In this document: piece by piece, positions 9,520 to 16,885 of the stretch
Layout of the letters: every line of letters starts with the position of its first letter
Position numbering within the stretch: position 1 is the first letter of the stretch
Origin: Streptomyces qinzhouensis
GTDB taxonomy: Bacteria > Actinomycetota > Actinomycetes > Streptomycetales > Streptomycetaceae
NCBI RefSeq assembly: GCF_007856155.1
Contig: NZ_CP042266.1
Coordinates: 3,782,001 to 3,846,000, forward strand
Direction: 5' to 3'
Length of the DNA stretch: 64,000 nucleotides
The notes under the pieces: model-generated
The model's database searches: none
The model's input: the letters and a program-made list of their open reading frames with translations, nothing else
Told to the model about the DNA's origin: nothing
Translations under genes and position numbers: made by a program

Positions 9520-9791
9520 CGTGCGCCGCCCCTGCTCTCGTTCCGATCACGTCTGCCACGATCAGACACAGGAAGGATTTGCCTCGTCAAGGGCGCCGGA
9601 GCGGCGGTCCGCCGGCCCGTCCGGAAGGGCGGGGCCGTCCCACCTGGCGGGCGGAGGAGGAACGGAAGCCTCCGGGGAACGTACGGTCGGGGCACGAACC
9701 GACGATGGACGGCCGCGTACGGCCGGTCAACGGGCGACCGGCGGCGAGCGGACCCGTGCGGAGCCCGGCGGACGAGAGGAGCACCACGGCC

Positions 9792-10928
9792 ATGGACGCG
9801 GGTATCGGAGACGGCACCAGAGCGGTACGAGCGGGTCTTCCCGAGCCGGTCAAGTACGAGCCCACCCTGCCGGGCCCGGCCTTCGCCGCCCACTTCCATC
9901 TGCCGGGCGAGCCCACCGGGCCCTACACCTACGGGCGCGACACCAACCCGTCCTGGACGCTGCTGGAGCGGGCCATCGGGGAGCTGGAGGCGCCGGGGGA
10001 GCCGGTCGAGACCACGGTGTTCGCGTCCGGCATGGCCGCCGTCTCGGCCGTGCTGTTCTCCACGCTGCGCGCCGGTGACACGGTCGTCCTGCCGAGCGAC
10101 GGCTATCAGGCGCTGCCCCTGGTCCGTGACCAGCTGGAGGCGTACGGGGTCGAGGTACGCACCGCGCCGACCGGCGGCGACGCCCAGTTGTCGGTCCTGG
10201 AGGGGGCCAGGCTGCTCTGGATCGAGAGCCCGTCGAATCCGGGGCTCGACGTCTGCGACATCCGCCGCATGGTGCGGGTCGCCCATGAACAGGGTGTCCT
10301 GGTCGCCGTCGACAACACCCTGGCCACCCCACTCGCCCAGCGTCCGCTGTCGCTGGGCGCCGATTTCTCGGTGGCCAGTGACACCAAGGGCATGACCGGT
10401 CACGGCGATCTGCTGCTCGGGCATGTGACCTGCCGCGATGCCGCACTGGCGGCGGATGTACGGCGCTGGCGGAAGGTGGTCGGGGCGATCCCCGGCCCCA
10501 TGGAGACCTGGCTGGCCCATCGATCGCTGGCCACCCTGCATCTGCGGATCGACCGGCAGTGCGTCAACGCCCTGGCCCTGGCCCGGGCGCTGAGCGAGCG
10601 GGCGGAGGTGACGGGGCTGCGCTATCCGGGGCTGCCCACGGACCCCTCGTACACCCTGGCCGGACGGCAGATGCGGCGGTACGGCGGGGTGCTCTCGTTC
10701 GTCCTGCCCGACCGCGACCACGCCGAACGCTTCCTCGACGCGCTGCGCCTGGTCGACGACGCGACCAGCTTCGGCGGGGTGCGTTCGTCGGCGGAGCGGC
10801 GCGGACGGTGGGGCGGGGACGCGGTCCCGGAGGGTTTCATCCGTCTGTCGGCGGGCGCCGAGGACACCGAGGATCTGGTCGCCGACGTCCTGCGGGCGCT
10901 GGACGAAGCCGCAGGCCCGGGCCGTTGA
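9792..10928 (+). CDS. Cystathionine gamma-lyase-like PLP enzyme (Cys/Met metabolism family)
   Basis: About 378 residues of the Cys/Met-metabolism PLP family. Visible features are the N-terminal TRAVRAGLPEP, the substrate-binding YGRDTNPSW, FASGMAAVSAV near the phosphate site, VAVDNTLATP (Asp binding the pyridine nitrogen) and SDTKGMTGHGD, whose Lys forms the Schiff base. Cystathionine gamma-lyase (cysteine from cystathionine) is the likeliest activity. Gamma-synthase or methionine gamma-lyase cannot be excluded. ATG at 9792 is chosen because family similarity begins there; GAGAGGA lies about 11 bases upstream. In-frame starts further upstream would add low-complexity sequence. Confidence 0.85.
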   Translation: MDAGIGDGTRAVRAGLPEPVKYEPTLPGPAFAAHFHLPGEPTGPYTYGRDTNPSWTLLERAIGELEAPGEPVETTVFASGMAAVSAVLFSTLRAGDTVVLPSDGYQALPLVRDQLEAYGVEVRTAPTGGDAQLSVLEGARLLWIESPSNPGLDVCDIRRMVRVAHEQGVLVAVDNTLATPLAQRPLSLGADFSVASDTKGMTGHGDLLLGHVTCRDAALAADVRRWRKVVGAIPGPMETWLAHRSLATLHLRIDRQCVNALALARALSERAEVTGLRYPGLPTDPSYTLAGRQMRRYGGVLSFVLPDRDHAERFLDALRLVDDATSFGGVRSSAERRGRWGGDAVPEGFIRLSAGAEDTEDLVADVLRALDEAAGPGR

Positions 10929-10957
10929 GAGGCGTCTTCCGGGCAGACCTGGGCGGA

Positions 10958-10990
10958 CGGCCCGAGCCTCCCCCCTCGTGGCTCGGACCG
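10958..10990 (+). terminator. Terminator after the PLP lyase gene
   Basis: CGGCCCGAGCC (10958-10968) pairs with GGCTCGGACCG (10980-10990) with one mismatch, 30 bases after the stop codon. Confidence 0.55.
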
Positions 10991-11129
10991 CCCCGGTTCC
11001 TCCCCGAAGAACCGCCCCACAAGGCTAATTGACTCTGTGTCAGTGTCCAATCACAGTAGCGACAGCAGGCTATCGACTTATTTATCGTTGTCCGATCTGC
11101 GGACACGTCGGTAGAGGAGGCGCTCGGCA

Positions 11130-12020
11130 ATGGATCTGGCCCTGCTGCGGACGTTCGTCACGGTGCACCGGGCCGGTTCATTCACCCGCGCCGCGGCCCT
11201 CCTCGGGCTCTCCCAGCCCGCGGTGACCGGCCAGATACGCACCCTGGAACGGCAACTGGGCAAACCCCTCTTCCTGCGGCAGGCCCGGGGAGTCACCCCC
11301 ACCAGTGTCGGCGACGAACTCGCCCACCGAGCCGCCCCGCATCTCGACGCCCTGGTGGAGATCGCCGAATCCGGACTCGACGAGGAGGCGGGCGTACGGA
11401 CCCTCCATCTGGTCGGCCCGCCCGAATTCACCTCCCTGCGCGCCCTGCCCGCGCTCACCCCGCTGCTCTCCCAGGGGCTCGCGCTGCGCGCCGCGTTCGG
11501 CAAGGCCGAGGAGTCCCTGGAGGGGCTCGCGGCCGGACACCACGATCTGGCCATCACCACGGCCCGGCCGCGCGGCGGGCTCCTCACCTCGACTCCGCTC
11601 TGCGACGAGGAGCACGTTCTGGTCGCGTCACCCCGCTGGGCGGCCCGACTGGGGCCGGACGTCCTCCGCGGCGGCCAGGTAGTGCTGGAGCAGCTGCCGG
11701 TCGTCGAGGTCCATGAATCGCTGCCCCTGGTCTCCCGCTACTGGTCCACCGTCTTCGACTCCCCGCCCGCCGCCGCGGGCACCGTCATCGCCCCCGATCT
11801 GCGGGCCGTCCTGGAGAGCGCCGCCGCGGGCGCCGGGCTGGCCGTCCTGCCGCGCTATCTGTGCGAGGAGGCACTGGACCGCGGACGGGTGGTGACCCTG
11901 CTGGAACCCCCGGTGCCCCCGCTGCGGACCTACTTCCTCGTCGTACGGGCCGGGACGCTGGCCCTTCCTCATATCGCCCGGGCGCACGACTGGCTGATGC
12001 GAGCCGCCGCGGACTGGTGA
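11130..12020 (+). CDS. LysR-family transcriptional regulator
   Basis: 296 residues, the usual LTTR length. Residues 1-60 are the winged helix-turn-helix (LALLRTFVTVHRAGSFTRAAALLGLSQPAVTGQIRTLE). The remainder is the periplasmic-binding-like effector domain. GAGGAGG at 11114-11120 is well placed before ATG 11130. The preceding ~110 bases (11020-11100) are distinctly AT-rich for this chromosome (ctatcgacttatttatcg) and likely hold the promoter and operator. The target is not evident: no divergent neighbour exists, since the PLP lyase gene is upstream in the same direction. Confidence 0.9.
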   Translation: MDLALLRTFVTVHRAGSFTRAAALLGLSQPAVTGQIRTLERQLGKPLFLRQARGVTPTSVGDELAHRAAPHLDALVEIAESGLDEEAGVRTLHLVGPPEFTSLRALPALTPLLSQGLALRAAFGKAEESLEGLAAGHHDLAITTARPRGGLLTSTPLCDEEHVLVASPRWAARLGPDVLRGGQVVLEQLPVVEVHESLPLVSRYWSTVFDSPPAAAGTVIAPDLRAVLESAAAGAGLAVLPRYLCEEALDRGRVVTLLEPPVPPLRTYFLVVRAGTLALPHIARAHDWLMRAAADW

Positions 12021-12072
12021 CCGGGCTCCGGTACGGCCCGCCCCGGGACCGCCCGGCACTTCGGGACGGACC

Positions 12073-12136
12073 ACCCGAGGCCACCCGGAGTTTCAGGACG
12101 GTCTACCCGAGGCCGCCCGGAGTTTCAGGACGGACC
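12073..12136. repeat. 32-bp tandem duplication upstream of the Nudix gene
   Basis: Copies at 12073-12104 and 12105-12136 differ at three positions. Each contains CCCGGAGTTTCAGGACGG. The array ends 20 bases before the Nudix start codon, so it lies in the likely promoter or leader. Confidence 0.85.
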
Positions 12137-12156
12137 GTACGGGCCATGGTCCAGGC

Positions 12157-12636
12157 ATGACCGAACGTCCCGTGGTCAAGCGCACCGCCCGTGCCGTACT
12201 CCTCGACGGCGACGATCTCATCCTGATCAAACGCACCCGGCCCGGAGTGGATCCGTACTGGCTCACCCCCGGAGGCGGGGTGGAGGCGGCGGACGGCAGT
12301 GTCGTCGACGCGCTCCACCGGGAGATGAACGAAGAGCTGGGCGCCCTGGTCACCGATGTCGTGCCCTGTTTCGTCGACACCGTGGAGCACCACACGGGCA
12401 GCGGTGTCACCGGGGTCAAGGTGCAGCACTTCTTCGTCTGCCGGCTGGTGTCCATGGACCCGGCCCAGCGGCACGGCCCGGAGATCGACGAGCCCCAGGG
12501 CGAGTACGAGATCGTCCGGGTGCCCTTCAGCAGAATGGGGATCGCCGGGGTCCATCTGGTGCCGCTCTCCCTCCGCCACTACCTCGACGGCAATATCGAG
12601 GGCGTGCGGGCCCTGCACGCACCCGACCTCGGCTGA
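12157..12636 (+). CDS. Nudix hydrolase-like protein
   Basis: 159 residues. Nudix enzymes hydrolyse nucleoside diphosphates linked to another group. The Nudix box is at about residues 44-66: GGGVEAADG then DALHREMNEELGALV. The REx2EExG half that binds metal is intact. In the spacing I count, the first conserved Glu of Gx5Ex7REUxEExGU is replaced by Gly, with a nearby Glu after GGGV. The protein may therefore be active with an irregular loop. The start ATG 12157 lacks a strong ribosome-binding site and could be leaderless. Confidence 0.85.
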   Translation: MTERPVVKRTARAVLLDGDDLILIKRTRPGVDPYWLTPGGGVEAADGSVVDALHREMNEELGALVTDVVPCFVDTVEHHTGSGVTGVKVQHFFVCRLVSMDPAQRHGPEIDEPQGEYEIVRVPFSRMGIAGVHLVPLSLRHYLDGNIEGVRALHAPDLG

Positions 12637-12645
12637 GTCCCTTCC

Positions 12646-12665
12646 TGAGGGGCGAGGCCCCCTCA
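12646..12665 (+). terminator. Terminator after the Nudix gene
   Basis: TGAGGGG (12646-12652) pairs with CCCCTCA (12659-12665), ten bases after the stop codon. Confidence 0.5.
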
Positions 12666-12792
12666 CGGCCCGGCCACCCGGCCCGGGCTGACGTACGTCG
12701 CCGCCGGGCCGGAGCCGCCCCGGCTACTCCCGGGCTCGTACCGCAGGGGCCTCCCGGCGGCGGACGCGGAGTTCCGCCCTACCCGGCACGGT

Positions 12793-12806
12793 GTTTCACG
12801 TGAAAC
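12793..12806. promoter_or_regulatory. parS site, overlapping a start codon
   Basis: Perfect GTTTCACGTGAAAC, the Streptomyces ParB-binding palindrome. The internal GTG at 12800 is the best start for the membrane-protein gene that follows; GTG at 12791 also reads through the site (FHVKP). Confidence 0.93.
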
Positions 12807-13369
12807 CACTCAGCCGCCCCGCCCGCCGTACTCTGCTCGTCGTCCATGTCTCCGCCTCCGCAAGCTGGCTCGGGCTCACCCTCGGACTGCTCGCCCTCGC
12901 CGTCACCGCCGTCACCACGGATCCCCCGGCCGGTACGGCGGACGGCGGCCCCGGCGGCATCGTCGAGGCCGCCGTCCGGTCGATGAAGGTGTTCACGGAC
13001 TGGCTGGTCCTCCCCCTCGCCCTGGTGACCCTGGGCAGCGGTCTGCTGCTGGCTCTCGGTACGCCCTGGGGTCTGGCCCGCCACCGCTGGGTGCTCATCA
13101 AGTTCTGGCTCACCCTGATCACACTGACCGCCACGGCGCTCGCACTGCGTCCGGGCGTCGACGCCACGGTCGAGACCGTGACGTCCGGCGCCGGTCCTGC
13201 CCCGGTGGATCTGATGGCCGGACCGATTGTCTCGTTCTGTACCTATCTGTTCATGACGGCCGTCTCCGTACTCAAGCCCTGGGGACCGACACGGCGCGGC
13301 CGTCGGTTGCGGGCAGAGATCAGTTCCCGGAAAGCACTGGACGAGCGATCACCACGGCGTACAGTCTGA
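12800..13369 (+). CDS. DUF2269-like integral membrane protein
   Basis: About 189 residues, MKPLSRPARRTLLVVHVSAS onward, with four hydrophobic segments at roughly residues 10-40, 70-95, 100-120 and 140-160. The spacing of the first helix (His and Trp within LLVVHVSASASWLG) resembles DUF2269/YndA-type integral membrane proteins; function unknown. Both possible starts (GTG 12800 and GTG 12791) lie in or against a parS palindrome, and no Shine-Dalgarno sequence is seen. The stop codon is six bases before the next gene, so the two are probably co-transcribed. Confidence 0.7.
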   Translation: MKPLSRPARRTLLVVHVSASASWLGLTLGLLALAVTAVTTDPPAGTADGGPGGIVEAAVRSMKVFTDWLVLPLALVTLGSGLLLALGTPWGLARHRWVLIKFWLTLITLTATALALRPGVDATVETVTSGAGPAPVDLMAGPIVSFCTYLFMTAVSVLKPWGPTRRGRRLRAEISSRKALDERSPRRTV

Positions 13370-13374
13370 CCCCT

Positions 13375-14235
13375 ATGTCGACAGCGCTCCCCGAACTGCC
13401 CATCCGCCGACTCACCAGGGGCGACCTCGCAGACTGCGCCGACCTCTCCGAGGACCGCGGCTGGTCCCGGGAGGAAAACACCTGGGGACTGCTCCTGGCG
13501 GCGGGAACGGCCTTCGGGATCGACGACCCCGAGGGCAAGGGACTGGCGGCCTGCTGTGTCCTGACCCCGTACGGCAGCGACCTCGCGGCGGTCGGCAAAC
13601 TGCTCGTCGCCCGCCGGTACGGCCACCAGGGCATCGGCCGCCGGCTCATGGGCCGGGTCCTGGAGGCGGCGGGCGGGACCCCGCTCGTGCTGTACGCGAC
13701 GCCGTACGGCCAGCCGCTCTACCAGAAGCTCGGCTTCACCGACATCGGCCATGTGGAACGGCTCAGGGGCCGGCTCTCCGCGGACGCGGCCGACTCGGTC
13801 GCGGACGTGAGCACCCGGCGGGCGACCGCCGAGGACATCCCCTCCATCGTGAAGCTGGATGCCGAGTGTTTCGGCCTGGACCGCACCTCGATGATCACCC
13901 GGCTGCCCGCCATGACCGAACGGTTGTGGGTGGCGGAGGACAGCCATGGCCTCAGTGGCTTCACCGCGGTCTGGGACGGCTCCGAACAGCACAAGATCGG
14001 GCCGCTGACCGCGAAGGACTCCCGGACGGCCCGGGCGCTGCTCGTCGCGGCGTCCGGGGCCGCCGAAGGGCCGGTACGGACCGATATCGACGGACGCCAC
14101 CGGTCCCTGCTGGACTGGGCCGTCGGACACGGCATGGAACCGGTCGGGTCGACCGTCCTCATGACCTACGGCATCGACGGGCTCCCCGGCGACTGGCGGC
14201 GGTCCTTCGCACCCCTGTCCGTCGCGACCGGCTGA
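13375..14235 (+). CDS. GNAT-family N-acetyltransferase, probably with two GNAT domains
   Basis: 286 residues. The N-terminal half contains a canonical acetyl-CoA loop (KLLVARRYGHQGIGRRLMGRVLEAA, about residues 75-100). The C-terminal half (residues ~145-280) resembles a second, more diverged GNAT domain with ATAEDIPSIVKLDAECFG and KDSRTARALLVAASG. Two-domain GNATs act on small molecules or peptides; the substrate cannot be predicted. The start ATG lies five bases after the preceding stop, indicating an operon. Confidence 0.85.
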   Translation: MSTALPELPIRRLTRGDLADCADLSEDRGWSREENTWGLLLAAGTAFGIDDPEGKGLAACCVLTPYGSDLAAVGKLLVARRYGHQGIGRRLMGRVLEAAGGTPLVLYATPYGQPLYQKLGFTDIGHVERLRGRLSADAADSVADVSTRRATAEDIPSIVKLDAECFGLDRTSMITRLPAMTERLWVAEDSHGLSGFTAVWDGSEQHKIGPLTAKDSRTARALLVAASGAAEGPVRTDIDGRHRSLLDWAVGHGMEPVGSTVLMTYGIDGLPGDWRRSFAPLSVATG

Positions 14236-14328
14236 TCCACTCGCCCCCCGCCGATTGCCTGCGCGGAACATTGCAGATGTCACCTGCCCCGGCGCCCCGG
14301 GCCCGGACGGGTACCGGAGGAGGATTCC

Positions 14329-14787
14329 TTGCCCGCCACCGATCCCGCATCCGCCGGCCTCGCCCGGAGCTGGTGCACTCTCTCCATGCTGCACGGAAGA
14401 ATCGAGGGCCGTGTTGAGCGCGCCCTCCAGAGCGGCCACGGGCTGAGCGTGCGCGAGTACTCCCTGCTGGATCTACTCAGCCGACAGCACGACGGTCCTG
14501 GCGGCCACCTCCGGATGAAGGAGGTCGCGGACGCCGTCGCGCTGAGCCAGAGCGCCACGACCCGGCTGGTGACCCGGCTGGCGGACCGCGGGCTGCTGAA
14601 CCGCTGTCTCTGCGACACCGACCGCCGCGGGGTCTACACCGAGGTGACCGAAGCCGGACTGGCCCTGCTCGGCGAGGCCCGCCCCACCAACGACGCGGCT
14701 CTGCGGCGGGCCTTCGCCGAGGCCGCGGAGGACCCCGTGCTCGCCCCACTGGTGCGTACCGTCGAGGAACTGAACGGCTCCGCTTAG
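14329..14787 (+). CDS. MarR-family transcriptional regulator
   Basis: 152 residues, normal for MarR. The winged helix is around residues 60-100 (MKEVADAVALSQSATTRLVTRLADRGLLNR, DRRGVYTEVTEAG). The start is TTG at 14329, supported by a strong GGAGGAGGA at 14316-14324 at good spacing and the absence of a better ATG or GTG. MarR proteins bind palindromes as dimers and are released by small phenolics or oxidants. The ligand and targets are unknown. It converges on the serine hydrolase gene across a parS-containing hairpin. Confidence 0.88.
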   Translation: MPATDPASAGLARSWCTLSMLHGRIEGRVERALQSGHGLSVREYSLLDLLSRQHDGPGGHLRMKEVADAVALSQSATTRLVTRLADRGLLNRCLCDTDRRGVYTEVTEAGLALLGEARPTNDAALRRAFAEAAEDPVLAPLVRTVEELNGSA

Positions 14788-14830
14788 TCTGCCGCTCACG
14801 ACGTCGTGGAGCCGTCGCTCCGCCGCGGTG

Positions 14831-14864
14831 AAGTGCCTCTGTTTCACGTGAAACAGAGGCACTT
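14831..14864. terminator. 34-bp perfect palindrome: parS inside a bidirectional terminator
   Basis: Arms AAGTGCCTCT (14831-14840) and AGAGGCACTT (14855-14864) flank a perfect parS (14841-14854). The whole is one uninterrupted palindrome between two convergent genes, with a short T run after it. Confidence 0.85.
14841..14854. promoter_or_regulatory. parS site in a terminator palindrome
   Basis: Perfect GTTTCACGTGAAAC in the gap between the marR-type gene and the serine hydrolase gene. Confidence 0.95.
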
Positions 14865-14884
14865 TTCGCTGTTCCGCCCCCGGT

Positions 14885-16270
14885 TCAGGGCATACCGCGC
14901 CAGCCCGCGGCGTCGATGTCCCCCGGGACCCCGGCATCGGGCTCATAGGGCTCACGGGTGAGGACGAAGGAGCCGAGGTCGAGATGGCGGACCGAACCGT
15001 CGGCCCGGCGGACCACCCTCAGCGTCTCCCCCGCGTAGTAGCCGTCGAGCCCGGTCCAGGTACCGTCCCGCTCCGCCCGCAAACGCGCCCCGCGCCCGTA
15101 CCCCCCGACGGGAGCGAGCAGCAGACCCCGCTCCGGAAGGAGGCTCAGGACATGCGGCTTCGCCCCCCAGTACCAGGAACCGGTGAGGGCCAGCAGCTCC
15201 GGATCCACGTCCGGCAGCGGGCGCCAGGGCGCGGGCATCCGCGGCTCGGCCTCCGCCACGGTCCGGACGAGTTCGGCGGCGACGGCCCAGGGCTGGGGTC
15301 CGGAGGTGGCATTGGCCAGGGTCACCGCTGCCACCCCGTCGGCAGGACTCACCCACAGCCCGGCCACGTACCCCGGCAGTGAACCCGTATGACCGACCAT
15401 GGTCCGGCCGTACAGCCGCGCCACCTGCACTCCGAGACCGTAGGTGCCGTCCCACTCACCGTTCTCCAGCGGCGCGGCCGGGGTGGCCATCTCCCGTACG
15501 GAGGCGGCGCAGAGCACCCGGTCGTCGCCCTCGGCGAGGAATCCGGCGAACCGGCACAGGTCTCGGGCGGTCGACCACAGCTGTCCCGCGGGGGCCATCA
15601 CCCCGAGGTCCTCGACGGGCTCCGGGAGCAGGACATCGGCGAAGGGGTGGACGGCCCATCCCTCCGCATACGGCGCCCGGGGCCGTACACCGGTCCGCTC
15701 CAGGCCCAGCGGCTCCAGGATCTCCCTCTGTACGGCCTCGGCCCAGTCGACCCCGCGCACGGCCTCGACCAGGGAGCCCAGCACCGTGTAACCGGGATTG
15801 GAGTAGTGGAAGCGGCGCCCCACGGGGTGTTTGAACGGAGCGTCTCCGAGGACCTCCGCCAGACCGGGCCGCAGGGCGGCGGGGGTCCGCTCCCACCAGG
15901 GGCCGGGTGGCTCGGCGGCCAGACCGGCGGTGTGGGAGAGGAGTTGTGCGATCGTCGCCTCGCCGAGGTCCGTACCGGGCAGATGTTTCTCCAGCGGATC
16001 ACCGAGTTCCAGCAGCCCCTCGTCGCGCAGCCGCATCACCAGGACCGCCGTGAAGGTCTTGGTGATCGACCCGATGCGGTACTGCGGATCGGGGTCCGGC
16101 GCCGGACCCTCGCCGGAGGGCAGGACAGCGCTCCAGACGACCCGGCCCTCGCGGGCCACCGCCGCGGAGAGCGACGGCGTCCGCCCCTCCGACTGCGCCA
16201 CGGCCACGCTGTGCAGCAGAGCCCTCTCGGTGGTGGGCAGCAGACTTTCCGTCAGAGATGAGGAGATCAT
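14885..16270 (-). CDS. Serine hydrolase (class C beta-lactamase / D-alanyl-D-alanine peptidase fold)
   Basis: 461 residues. The penicillin-recognition motifs are present: SITK (Ser68 nucleophile, Lys71), YSN in FHYSNPGYTVLG near residue 148, and HTG in VGHTGSLPGYVAG. No signal peptide is visible, so it may be a cytoplasmic esterase or D-aminopeptidase rather than a secreted beta-lactamase. A C-terminal ~120-residue domain resembles the beta-barrel extension of such hydrolases. The start is ATG 16270; the open frame continues upstream but opposite a GNAT gene and without family similarity. Confidence 0.88.
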   Translation of the reverse strand: MISSSLTESLLPTTERALLHSVAVAQSEGRTPSLSAAVAREGRVVWSAVLPSGEGPAPDPDPQYRIGSITKTFTAVLVMRLRDEGLLELGDPLEKHLPGTDLGEATIAQLLSHTAGLAAEPPGPWWERTPAALRPGLAEVLGDAPFKHPVGRRFHYSNPGYTVLGSLVEAVRGVDWAEAVQREILEPLGLERTGVRPRAPYAEGWAVHPFADVLLPEPVEDLGVMAPAGQLWSTARDLCRFAGFLAEGDDRVLCAASVREMATPAAPLENGEWDGTYGLGVQVARLYGRTMVGHTGSLPGYVAGLWVSPADGVAAVTLANATSGPQPWAVAAELVRTVAEAEPRMPAPWRPLPDVDPELLALTGSWYWGAKPHVLSLLPERGLLLAPVGGYGRGARLRAERDGTWTGLDGYYAGETLRVVRRADGSVRHLDLGSFVLTREPYEPDAGVPGDIDAAGWRGMP

Positions 16271-16366
16271 GGGTACTAGGTCTACCAACCCCGGCCCGGC
16301 CGGCCTTACGGCACCCGGTTGAATTACGTGATGCGTCCGGCCCCCGGCACGTGCTACGCCATGCTC

Positions 16367-16885
16367 ATGGAAGATCTTGTGACCGAGCGACTCGTCCTCC
16401 ATCCGCTGACCTTCGAGGAGGCCGAGCAGTTGGCGGAGGGCATCCCGTTCCCTGGGGCGGCGTGGGCACCGGGCTATCCGATGACGGACGACCGCAACGC
16501 GGCCCGGCGCTTCCTCGACACCCGCACCCGTGCCGCCGCCGGACGGCCGCACCCCGGCGCCTTCGAGATAAGGCTCCGGTCCGACGGCCGGGCCATCGGC
16601 GGAGTGGACTTCCACGGCCCCGCCGACCACACCGGCAGCGTCACCGTCGGCTACGGCCTGATCCCCTCGGCCCGGGGCCGCGGCTATGCCTCCGAGGCCC
16701 TCCGCGCCGTGCTCGGCCATGCCCGGGCCCTGGGCATCACCCGGGTCAAGGGCGATGCCGACCACAACAACACCCCGTCCCACCATGTGATGGCCGCCGC
16801 GGGCATGCATCTGACCGGCGAGGACCACCGCGTCCGCTACTACGAGACCGTCTGGCACCGCCCCGGGCCGGGCACTCCGCGGTGA
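16367..16885 (+). CDS. GNAT acetyltransferase, RimJ/RimL type
   Basis: About 172 residues beginning MEDLVTERLVLHPLTFEEAEQL, the classic RimJ/RimL opening. The acetyl-CoA site is YGLIPSARGRGYASEALRAVLGHA. It may acetylate a protein N-terminus or a small molecule; the specificity is not predictable. ATG at 16361 is an equally possible start, and neither has a clear ribosome-binding site. The stop codon (16883-16885) abuts the dnaB stop codon (16886-16888) on the other strand, with no spacer. Confidence 0.85.
   Translation: MEDLVTERLVLHPLTFEEAEQLAEGIPFPGAAWAPGYPMTDDRNAARRFLDTRTRAAAGRPHPGAFEIRLRSDGRAIGGVDFHGPADHTGSVTVGYGLIPSARGRGYASEALRAVLGHARALGITRVKGDADHNNTPSHHVMAAAGMHLTGEDHRVRYYETVWHRPGPGTPR

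Noticed and set aside
16271..16858. Extension of the serine hydrolase gene over the GNAT gene
   Set aside because: No hydrolase similarity lies upstream of ATG 16270 and the GNAT on the other strand is well supported.
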